Positions 54,325 through 62,088 of a DNA stretch of 64,000 nucleotides are shown here, in pieces. Every line of letters begins with the position of its first letter. The first letter of the stretch is position 1. The notes under the pieces were generated by a model. It was not told the DNA's origin and searched no databases. It saw nothing but the letters and a program-made list of their open reading frames with translations. The stretch comes from Devosia rhodophyticola (GTDB lineage: Bacteria > Pseudomonadota > Alphaproteobacteria > Rhizobiales > Devosiaceae): NCBI RefSeq assembly GCF_028816475.1, contig NZ_CP118247.1, positions 434,001-498,000 of the forward strand. Reading direction: 5' to 3'. The translations under genes were made by a program, and so were the position numbers.

Positions 54325-55127
54325 GCCAATCCATGGTTGAATTGATGGTCGATGCGTCGATGGCTGCGGCCCGCCTGATCAATATGGTCTATGCGCGCCC
54401 CATTGCGGCAACGCAGAAATCGGACGGCTCGCCCGTTACCGAGGCAGATGCCGCCGCCGAAACTGTCATATTGGAAATGCTGGCCGCAACCAGGTTGCCC
54501 GTCCTCGCCGAGGAAAGCGCCTCTGCGGGCCGAATTCCGGCCCTGGGGGAACGCTATTTTGTCGTCGATCCACTCGATGGCACCAAGGAATTTATCAAGC
54601 GCAATGGCGAGTTTACTGTCAATATTGCTCTGATTGAACATGGTCGCCCCACCATTGGCGTTGTTCTGGCACCCGTAACCGGGGCGACCTATGTCGGCAG
54701 TTCGGCGGGCGCATTCATTTGCGATACCAGCGGCGGCATCATCGAAAACAAGCGCCCGATAAGGGTCAGCCCGGCCGGCCCCATTCGAATTGTTGCCAGT
54801 CGTTCGCATGGGCATGAAGCGCTGGCGCACCTATGCGAAAGCCTCAAGGTTGTTGAGGATGTCTCAATCGGGTCCTCGCTCAAGTTCTGCCTTTTGGCGC
54901 AGGGCGCGGCAGAGCTGTATCCGCGTTTCACCCCCACCTGCGAATGGGATACGGCAGCGGGTCAGGCAGTTCTTGAAGCGGCAGGTGGTGCGGTTTTGAC
55001 GCTTGATGGCCATCCCCTGCACTATGGCAAACGCTCGAGCGATTTTCTGAATCCGTTTTTCGTTGCAGCGGCCAGCACTGACCTTGCCAAGCAGGCCGCG
55101 CGCGAAATGGTGCACCTGGTCGCCTGA
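54321..55127 (+). CDS. cysQ: 3'(2'),5'-bisphosphate nucleotidase CysQ
   Basis: This 268-residue inositol-monophosphatase-superfamily protein has the metal site VDPLDGTKEFIKRNGEFTVNIAL (core DPLDGTKEF) near residue 84, EES before it and CEWDTAAGQAVLEAAGG near residue 212. DGTKEF separates CysQ from inositol monophosphatases. It recycles phosphoadenosine phosphate from sulfate assimilation. It is translationally coupled to nadC, an uncommon pairing whose reason is not evident. Confidence 0.92.
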   Translation: MSQSMVELMVDASMAAARLINMVYARPIAATQKSDGSPVTEADAAAETVILEMLAATRLPVLAEESASAGRIPALGERYFVVDPLDGTKEFIKRNGEFTVNIALIEHGRPTIGVVLAPVTGATYVGSSAGAFICDTSGGIIENKRPIRVSPAGPIRIVASRSHGHEALAHLCESLKVVEDVSIGSSLKFCLLAQGAAELYPRFTPTCEWDTAAGQAVLEAAGGAVLTLDGHPLHYGKRSSDFLNPFFVAAASTDLAKQAAREMVHLVA

Positions 55128-55203
55128 ACCTTCCCTCCTATACGACAAATTAACGCAATGGGGTGATGAGTCACCTGTGCACACTTGCGTCAATCCGAAC
55201 GAG

Positions 55204-55224
55204 CATATATAGCGCCGATATATG
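55204..55224. promoter_or_regulatory. PadR-type operator palindrome
   Basis: Perfect seven-base arms CATATAT and ATATATG flank a seven-base spacer, 36 bases before the padR start codon; a further CTATATAC element follows at 55233-55240. PadR proteins bind AT-rich dyads of this kind and repress their own operon and the efflux genes behind it. Confidence 0.65.
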
Positions 55225-55259
55225 TTCGGCCACTATATACTCATTCGAGGGGCGTCCGC

Positions 55260-55811
55260 ATGAACGTCAGAACACTTTGCCTGTCGATCCTGTTCGAAGG
55301 CGATGCCACCGGTTACGAAATTCGCCGCCTGTCCGTAGAGGGCGAGTGCGCCTATTTTGTTGAAGCCAGTTTCGGTTCGATCTACCCAGCGCTCGCCAAG
55401 CTTGACGAAGAGGGTTTGGTCACAAGCCGAATTGAACCGCAGGAAGGCAAGCCTTCGCGCAAGGTCTATTCGATTACCGATGCGGGGCGCGCCGAATTTG
55501 TTCAGGCCTTGCAGGGCCCACTGGAAGATGATGTTTTTCGCAGTCCCTTCCTGCTATTCGCCCGCTTTGCCCACCTGTTGCCAGCCGATCTGGTCGAGGC
55601 ACGGCTGACGGAGCACTTGAACCGACACATAGAATCTCAGAAAAAATTCGATGACCTGCTTGCGGAGCGCTCCTCCACTGCGTCAGACGCATGGGTCATC
55701 AACTACGGACGTGCCATAATGGCGGTTGCAGAACACCATTTACGCACCCATATGCACGAACTGGTCACTTTGGCGCGATCTGAAGCCGACGACCGAGACG
55801 CAGCCGAATAA
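55260..55811 (+). CDS. PadR-family transcriptional regulator
   Basis: This 183-residue protein has the N-terminal winged helix of PadR (MNVRTLCLSILFEGDATGYEIRRL, then FGSIYPALAKLDEEGLVTSR with the recognition helix) and a C-terminal Vir_act_alpha-type dimerisation region (about 95-180). The GSIYPALxxLxxxGLV block is diagnostic. The ATG at 55260 lies after a GAGGGG-type ribosome site and a perfect operator dyad. It is 11 bases before the efflux adaptor gene, so it should autorepress the whole operon and respond to a pump substrate. Confidence 0.9.
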   Translation: MNVRTLCLSILFEGDATGYEIRRLSVEGECAYFVEASFGSIYPALAKLDEEGLVTSRIEPQEGKPSRKVYSITDAGRAEFVQALQGPLEDDVFRSPFLLFARFAHLLPADLVEARLTEHLNRHIESQKKFDDLLAERSSTASDAWVINYGRAIMAVAEHHLRTHMHELVTLARSEADDRDAAE

Positions 55812-55822
55812 GGGGCAACATA

Positions 55823-57088
55823 ATGCGAGCTTATATTTCATACGGTATAGCCGGATTGATCATTCTTGGCGTGGCCGCATGGCTTTCGACCGGAGTATTG
55901 GTGATCGGCGGCAACGGGCCGGGGCATGGCGAAAAGCCATTGATTGCAGTCATTGAAGGTCAGGAAGACGGCCCGATTGCCAATTCACTGGATGGCGCGG
56001 GCCTGTTGGCCGAGCCAGAGCATAACGCCGAAGCGTCCGATCCGGCCCTTACCATCGCTGAACGCGTCGCCTTGACCAGTACGGGCGACAATGTGCCGCT
56101 TCAGTCGGTGCGTACGGTAACCTACATGGTCAAACCCATGGCTCTTCAGGTTCCTTTGCGCGGCCGCACGCAAGCCAAATCCACGGTGACTGCGGTGGCG
56201 CAGACCTCGGCGATTGTCGACACCGTCCATGTAGCCAAGGGCCAGAAGGTTGCCGTCGGCGACAAACTTTGCACCCTTGATCAGGGTACGCGGGTTGCGG
56301 CGCTCGAGCAGGCCAAGGCGGGTCTTGAACAGGCCAAGGCATCTCAGGTTCAGGCCCAGCTTGATTTCGACACCAATGCGGAATTGCGCAAGAAGGGTCT
56401 TGCTGCGTCCAACAGTGGTCGCGGTCCCGAGGTGGCGCTGACAGCTGCCAAAGCGGGTGTCAGTTCGGCTCAGGCCGGTCTTGACAATGCCCAGGCTGAA
56501 CTTGATCGCACCGAAATTCTGGCCAAGGTTGCAGGCATTGTGCAGGATCCTGTCGCCTCGGCAGGCTCCATGCTGGCCATGGGCGCGCCGTGTGCCAGCA
56601 TCGTGCAGCTGGATCCAATGGTATTTGTCGGCCAGGTGCCCGAAGCGCGCATTGGATTGGCCAAGACCGGACTGGAAGCGCAGATCACTACAGTGACTGA
56701 CCAGAAGGTTGAGGGCAAAGTCAGTTATATCGCGTCGACCGCCGACCCGGCGACCCGCTCATTCCCCGTCGAGATCGAATTTCCCAATCCCAATGGCGCG
56801 ATCCGCGATGGCATTACCGCCACCGCTACCGTTGATATGGGTAGCGCACCAGCACATCTGTTGCCTCAGTCGGTTTTGACGCTCAATGACGATGGCGTGC
56901 TCGGTGTGCGGGCCGTTGATCAAGAAAAGGTCAAATTCTACCCGGTTCAGATTGCCAGCGACACGCGCCAGGGCGTCTGGGTACTCGGCCTACCCGCCAA
57001 GGTTGATGTGATTGTCATTGGCCAGGAATATGTGACTGACGGCCAGTCGGTCGATGCGACCAACGTTCCGGAGAGTGCTGCGCTATGA
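55823..57088 (+). CDS. RND efflux periplasmic adaptor (HlyD/AcrA family)
   Basis: This 421-residue protein has one N-terminal membrane anchor (about 7-29), an unusually long linker (about 30-95), the lipoyl-like halves around LRGRTQAKSTVTAVAQTSAIVD and VAKGQKVAVGDKLCTLD, an alpha-helical hairpin rich in alanine and glutamine (QAKAGLEQAKASQVQAQ), and a beta-barrel with ITTVTDQKVEGKVSYI. No lipobox cysteine is present. It links the inner-membrane pump to an outer-membrane channel, which is not encoded nearby. It overlaps the permease gene start. Confidence 0.9.
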   Translation: MRAYISYGIAGLIILGVAAWLSTGVLVIGGNGPGHGEKPLIAVIEGQEDGPIANSLDGAGLLAEPEHNAEASDPALTIAERVALTSTGDNVPLQSVRTVTYMVKPMALQVPLRGRTQAKSTVTAVAQTSAIVDTVHVAKGQKVAVGDKLCTLDQGTRVAALEQAKAGLEQAKASQVQAQLDFDTNAELRKKGLAASNSGRGPEVALTAAKAGVSSAQAGLDNAQAELDRTEILAKVAGIVQDPVASAGSMLAMGAPCASIVQLDPMVFVGQVPEARIGLAKTGLEAQITTVTDQKVEGKVSYIASTADPATRSFPVEIEFPNPNGAIRDGITATATVDMGSAPAHLLPQSVLTLNDDGVLGVRAVDQEKVKFYPVQIASDTRQGVWVLGLPAKVDVIVIGQEYVTDGQSVDATNVPESAAL

Positions 57089-60000
57089 TGAATATTCTCG
57101 AGCGCGTCCTGCGCATGCCGCGCGTGGTGCTGACGGTTATGGCACTGCTGCTTATAGCCGGCTTTGGCGCTTACACCACTCTGCCCAAGGAAAGCTTTCC
57201 AGCGATTGATATTCCTTACTTCTATATCTCGGTCTCCCAGACCGGGGTATCGCCGCGCGACGCCGAACAACTCCTGGCTAAGCCGATTGAGGACCGCATC
57301 AAGGACCTCGATGGGCTGGAGAATTATTCCACCACTTCGACGACGGGCCATGTCTCAGTATTCCTCGAATTCAACGTCAATACTGACAAGGATCAGGCAC
57401 TGTCGGACATTCGCGCCAAGATGGACGGTGCCAGCGCCGACTTGCCTGACGACGCGAAGGCGCCGACGGTTAATGAGATTTCATTTACTGACACCCCATC
57501 CATCTCGGTAGCAGTCTATGGCAAAGTGCCTGAGCGCGAGTTGGTGCAGCGCGCCAAGGATTTGCAGACTGAGCTTGAGGGGATCAATGACGTTCAGAGC
57601 GTGACCATTTCGGGTTCGCGCGATGAAATGCTTGAGGTCACCATCGATCTCAACCGTCTCGAAGCCTATGGCTTGACCGCCTCCCAATTGTTCGACGCCT
57701 TGGCCAAGAACAATATGGTGGTTCCCGGTGGCACGCTCGATACTGGCCAGGGTTCGTTCAACGTCGAAGTCCCCGGTCTGATCAAGAGCGCCCAGGACGT
57801 TTATTCGCTGCCGCTCAAGACCAGTGGCGATACAGTGGTGACCTTTGGCGACGTGGCCAACATCAAGCGTACTTTTCAGGACGCAACCGAATATTCGCAC
57901 GTCAACGGCCAGCCCGCCATTACGCTTGGCGTAATAAAGAAGCTTGGCACCAACGTCATCAGTGTGTCCGACGAAGTGCGTACGGAGACGACGAAATTCA
58001 CCTCCGCGTGGCCTACTGGCATCCAGCACAGCTTCCTGATTGATCAGGCTGACACCACCAAAAACCTGTTCCGCTCACTTGAAGCGGCGGTTTTGACGGC
58101 CGTGGCTCTGGTGATGATTACCTGCGTTGCCACCCTTGGTGTGCGCCCTGCCCTGATGATCGGCATGTCGATCCCGATATCATTCATGATCGCCTTCCTT
58201 GTCGTTCAGATGATGGGCATGACCATCAACATGATGATCATGTTCGGTCTGGTGCTGGCGGTGGGCGTTCTGGTGGATGATCCGATCGTTGTGGTTGAAT
58301 ATGCCGAGCGAAAGCTGCAGGAAGGCGTGCCCAAGCGGGAAGCCTTCATCATGGCCGCCAAGAAAATGTTTGTGCCCGTCGTGTCGGCCACGTTCACGAC
58401 GCTGGGTGCCTTCATTCCGCTGCTGTTTTGGCCCGGTATTATCGGCAAGTTCATGAGTTACCTGCCAATCATCGTGATCGTGGTGATGATTGCCTCGCTG
58501 GTGTCAGCGCTGATTTTCATGCCTATCATCGGTGCCTTCATTGCCTCGACCCATGTGGACGAAAAGGCGCGCGAAGCGGCTGACATCGTCATGTATGCCG
58601 ACAAGTTCGACCCCAAGAAGGTCAAGGGCCTGACCGGCATCTACGTGCGCACCATGTCCCATCTGATGCACCAGCCCCTCCTGACGCTTGGCGTCGGCTT
58701 CACCATCGTGGGGCTGATGTTCTTTGCCTACATATCGAATCCGACCGGCACCGAAGCGTTCCCTGCCTCCGAGCCCGAGTTCGGCACGGTCAATGTGATT
58801 GCACGCGGCAATTATTCGCCAGTCGAAGTCCGCGACATGCTGATGGAGGTCGAAAATCAACTGCTGCAGGTCCAGGGCATCCAGGACGTGATCATGACAT
58901 TTGGCGGTCAGGGTGGTTTTGGCGGCAGCGCGCCGCCTGACACCATTGGCTCGTTCAATCTCCAGTTGGTCGACTACAAGGAACGCGTCAAGGCTGAGGA
59001 AATCTTTACCGATATCCGCAAGCGTGTCGCCCCGATTTCGGGCCTTGAAGTTCAGATCGCGGCGCAGGAAAACGGTCCGCCAGCGGGCAAGTCCATCAAT
59101 CTGCGGGTTGAGGGCAATACCTATGACGACCTTAGCCCGGCCGTTGCCAAGCTGCGCGACTATATCGAAAATGATCTGGGCAACACCATCGACGTTGAAG
59201 ATGGTCGGCCCTCCCCGGCATTGACTGGCAGATCACGATTGATCGTGTGGAAGCGGCAAAATATGGCATCGGCGTCCGCGAACTGAGCCCCTATGTTCAG
59301 TTGGTGACATCGGGCGTCAAGCTGGGCAGCTACCGCCCTGAAGACGGCAATGATGAGCTCGACATCAAGGTTCGCCTTCCCGAGGACGAGCGCACCTTCA
59401 ATGCGCTGGACTCGTTGCGGATCATCACCTCACAGGGTCTGATACCGGTGTCGAATTTCATCAATCGCAAGGCCGTGCCCAAGGTCGCCAACATCGCGCG
59501 TCGCAATGGCGTCTATGCGATGACGGTTGCCGCAAATCTTGAGCCGGGCACTGCCAGCGACGAGAAGATCAAGCAACTCAAGGCCTGGCAGGATACCCAG
59601 ACCTGGCCTGATAGTGTCAAGATCGTCTATGGCGGTGCCGCCGAGCAGGTTGATGATACCAATGCGTTCATCGTCCAGGCTTTCGGGGCTGCGATGTTCC
59701 TGATCTTCTTCGTGCTACTGCTGGAGTACAACAGCTTCTATCAGGTGCTGGTCACGCTCTCGACGGTGATCATGTCGCTGGCAGGCGTGCTGTTGGGCAT
59801 GCTGGTTACCGGCATGAGCTTTTCAGCGATCATGACCGGGTTGGGCATTGTAGCGCTCGCGGGTATCGTGGTGAAAAACGGCATCGTTCTGATCGATACC
59901 TATAACCACTATAATCGCGATGAAGGGGTTGAACCGATCAAGGCCATGCTGATCACCACTTCACAACGTGTGCGTCCTGTGTTGCTGACGGCAACCGTGA

Positions 60001-60437
60001 CGGCGCTGGGCGTCATCCCGATGGCGATGAATGTCGAGTTCGACTTCATCCGTCGTGAAATCGTTGTTGGCGGCATTGCCGGTTCGTGGTTCATCCATCT
60101 GTCGGCAGCGCTGGTTTCGGGGCTGTTCGTTTCGACCGCCCTGACGCTGATCATGGTGCCGGTGATGGTGGTTGCGCCTACGGTATTGTGGGGCCAGATC
60201 AAGTGGGTGGGTGCGCGGTTTGCGGGCCTTGGCCTGCTGATTGCCAGCCCCTTCCGTCGTCGCGAGACAGCGGCCCCTGCCGGGTTTGATGGCATGGCGC
60301 TGGAAGTGCCCACCGGCACCGATAGTTCACAGCGCTATATTGTCTCCAAGGACGTCAGCGTTCCCAAGGATGTCGGGCTGGTTGAAAACGAAAAGAACGG
60401 CGTTACCGTCGTCAGCCGCCCAGAAGCGGCCGAATAG
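57085..60437 (+). pseudogene. RND multidrug efflux permease, frameshifted
   Basis: The first part begins with a membrane helix and SFPAIDIPYFYISVSQTGVSPRDAEQLLAKPIE, the RND porter start (core TGVSPRDAEQL), followed by GMTINMMIMFGLVLAVGVLVDDPIVVVEYAERK (core VLVDDPIVVVEY), which holds the proton-relay aspartates of helix 4. The frame breaks in CCC at 59209-59211. Adding one C restores DGRPLPGIDWQITIDRVEAAKYG and reads to 60437, for 1,117 residues, slightly longer than the usual 1,020-1,050 because of a C-terminal tail of about 80 residues. The gene is otherwise intact, so an undercall is likely. It would export drugs or lipophilic compounds with the adaptor upstream. Confidence 0.85.
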
Positions 60438-60455
60438 ACCGAACCCAATCCAGAC

Positions 60456-60485
60456 AAAGGCCCGCAGCGATGCGGGCCTTTTTTT
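60456..60485 (+). terminator. Rho-independent terminator of the RND operon
   Basis: AAAGGCCCGCA and TGCGGGCCTTT form an 11-pair stem around a GCGA loop, and the T-run continues for five more bases. It starts 18 bases after the permease stop. The A-rich 5' side makes it partly usable for the convergent DUF5655 gene as well. Confidence 0.92.
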
Positions 60486-60514
60486 GTTGGTTACCCTGGC
60501 GGTTTTCGTTTGGT

Positions 60515-60928
60515 TCACGACGTGGATCTCGTCCCCGGCCCAACATTTGCAGATGCTTCCTGTAGCCACGCCTTGATTTGCTGGTCGACCTTCTCTCCCA
60601 GTTCGAGCGTGAAGCGGTTGGTGACGACTTTCCTGGTTGTGTGAAACGATGCCTTGAGATGCTGATGGTCAACTGGGTGCAACAGATCGATCGAGCATTC
60701 CAGGTACTTGCCTTTGATATAAGCTGTAGCGAAAGTGCGCTTGACACGCCAGGCGACCATTGTTTTAGAGACCTTCTCATCAACGTCGGACCCAGCAGCG
60801 AGCGCGGCGGCGCGAAACGCCAGAAACAACGCTACCGCCGCCTCGTTCTTGTCCTTGAGATATTCAGCAATTTTCTCGTCTGACTCGCGCATCGGAAAAA
60901 CCATGTCTTCGGTGTGACTTTCGGGCAT
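60515..60928 (-). CDS. DUF5655-like protein
   Basis: This 137-residue protein contains RTFATAYIKGKYLECSIDLLHPVDHQHLKASFHTTRKVVTNRFTL with core KASFHTTRKVVTNR, which matches the DUF5655 domain often found alone or at the C-terminus of DNA-related proteins. The function is unknown. No ribosome site is seen before ATG 60928; an alternative ATG at 60892 also lacks one. It is divergent from the higBA pair and may share the tandem palindromes between them. Confidence 0.65.
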   Translation of the reverse strand: MPESHTEDMVFPMRESDEKIAEYLKDKNEAAVALFLAFRAAALAAGSDVDEKVSKTMVAWRVKRTFATAYIKGKYLECSIDLLHPVDHQHLKASFHTTRKVVTNRFTLELGEKVDQQIKAWLQEASANVGPGTRSTS

Positions 60929-60966
60929 TACATAGTCTGCCCCTCAATCCATTTCGGTTCAATGTA

Positions 60967-61002
60967 TATAACGTATTGCGTTATATAACGTATCGCGTTA
61001 TA
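60967..61002. promoter_or_regulatory. Tandem operator dyads of the higBA promoter
   Basis: Two 19-base dyads lie side by side: TATAACGTATTGCGTTATA (60967-60985) and TATAACGTATCGCGTTATA (60984-61002), sharing two bases. The arms TATAACG/CGTTATA are perfect in both. The second ends seven bases before the toxin start codon. They are the expected HigA binding sites for conditional autorepression. No clear -35/-10 pair was identified apart from the TATA-rich dyads themselves. Confidence 0.8.
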
Positions 61003-61009
61003 TTCCCAC

Positions 61010-61294
61010 ATGATCCAAAGTTTCGCTGATCCTGAAACCGAATTGATATGGTCAGGACGGCGAAGCCGCAAACTGCCGCCGGATATTCAGACGGTATCCC
61101 TGCGCAAGCTGCGCATGCTCAATCAGGCCCGTGTTCTACAGGATATGCGGGTGCCACCTGGCAATCGTCCTGAAGCCCTCAAAGGGCCGCACATCGGGCA
61201 GCATAGCATCCGGATCAATGATCAATGGCGCATCTGCTTTGAATGGCAGGATGGAGGACCGAGCAATGTCGAAATCGTCGACTACCATGACTGA
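61010..61294 (+). CDS. higB: HigB-type (RelE superfamily) toxin
   Basis: This 94-residue protein matches the HigB/plasmid-maintenance toxin family: [42 protein letters not shown] (core [10 protein letters not shown]), then [17 protein letters not shown] and VEIVDYHD. The [10 protein letters not shown] block is the conserved RNase core. Toxins of this type cut mRNA on ribosomes. The toxin gene precedes the antitoxin gene, as is usual for hig loci. Confidence 0.92.
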   Translation: MIQSFADPETELIWSGRRSRKLPPDIQTVSLRKLRMLNQARVLQDMRVPPGNRPEALKGPHIGQHSIRINDQWRICFEWQDGGPSNVEIVDYHD

Positions 61295-61580
61295 CCTTCT
61301 GCCCAATCCGCATCCCGGCGAAATTTTGCTGGATGAATTTTTGAAGCCGATGGGCATCAGTCAGAATGCGGTGGCGCGGGCAGTGCATGTGCCGCCACGC
61401 CGCATCAATGAAATTGTCCTGGGCAAACGTAGTCTGACTGCGGACACCGATCTGCGGCTTGCCCGCTATTTCGGCATGTCCGAGGGGTTCTTTCTTGGGC
61501 TACAAGCGGATTACGATCTTCTGGAGCGCCGCCGGGAAATTGAAAGCGATCTGAGCGCGATCAATCCAAGGGCTGCCTGA
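61266..61580 (+). CDS. higA: HigA-type (XRE family) antitoxin
   Basis: This 104-residue helix-turn-helix protein carries [46 protein letters not shown] with core [19 protein letters not shown], typical of HigA/VapI antitoxins. I chose ATG 61266 because GGAGG lies eight bases upstream; it overlaps the toxin gene by 29 bases. ATG 61287 is an alternative with an eight-base overlap but no ribosome site. It neutralises the toxin and binds the tandem dyads upstream. Confidence 0.9.
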   Translation: MSKSSTTMTDLLPNPHPGEILLDEFLKPMGISQNAVARAVHVPPRRINEIVLGKRSLTADTDLRLARYFGMSEGFFLGLQADYDLLERRREIESDLSAINPRAA

Positions 61581-62088
61581 AAAAGGGATAGTCCGTCGCA
61601 AATTCTGGTGCGGTTAGGCACTATCATTTCTTAAACTTATCCCCTGCCCCCAAAACACCGCCATATTATTCGGGTCGCCCCCTCTTGCGAGGTCATGACG
61701 AGTGATGAGGGGGCGAGGCTGGTGGATCGGAGGTCGCTCCGGTTCGGGCCAAGCCGCAACGGGTTGGCTGTCTCGGGGTAGGCAGCTGTCTTAAAATGCC
61801 GCGACGGGGACTGTTTTCTTCGTCAAGACTGGCTCGGCTCACGGATTCGCTTGATGCGGCCAGTGGGCCAAAACGGGAGCCAAGCGGTGACGGGCAGTCC
61901 TTTATTGTCCCAAACCCTTGTGGAACAGGTCAAAAACTCCGGTCACCTCGGGCGAGGCAAGCCTCGTTACTTTAGCTAGTTTCTGGGGCTTGTCTCGCCC
62001 GAGGTTCGCGATCAATCTTACCGCAGGCGCAGGGCGTCGGCGCGCTTTTGCACGCCAACCTTTTGCAATATCATCACCTGATGCTCGC
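61581..62088. other. 508-base gene-free stretch; structured, unassigned
   Basis: No convincing reading frame with family similarity is present on either strand. The 61660-61880 part is GC-rich with many short self-complementary stretches (for example GGGCCAAGCCGCAACGGGTTGGC), which could be a structured RNA, but I do not see signatures of RNase P RNA, tmRNA or SRP RNA. A long hairpin lies at its right end (listed separately). It borders the toxin-antitoxin pair and may be relic or mobile DNA. Confidence 0.4.
61946..62004. repeat. Long inverted repeat (REP-like hairpin)
   Basis: The arms CCTCGGGCGAGGCAAGCC (61946-61963) and GGCTTGTCTCGCCCGAGG (61987-62004) match in 17 of 18 positions around a 23-base spacer containing TTTAGCTAG. 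It has no T-run, so it is not a standard terminator. It could be a copy of a dispersed REP-type element or end transcription for the minus-strand ABC gene that stops at 62089. Confidence 0.65.

Noticed and set aside
60967..61002. Short direct repeats as a possible CRISPR remnant
   Set aside because: Only two units, each palindromic and overlapping by two bases, directly before a toxin-antitoxin pair; they fit operators, and no cas gene is present.
61660..61900. RNase P RNA, tmRNA or SRP RNA in the gene-free stretch
   Set aside because: The conserved core sequences of these RNAs, such as the GAGGAAAGTCC-type element of RNase P RNA, were not found.
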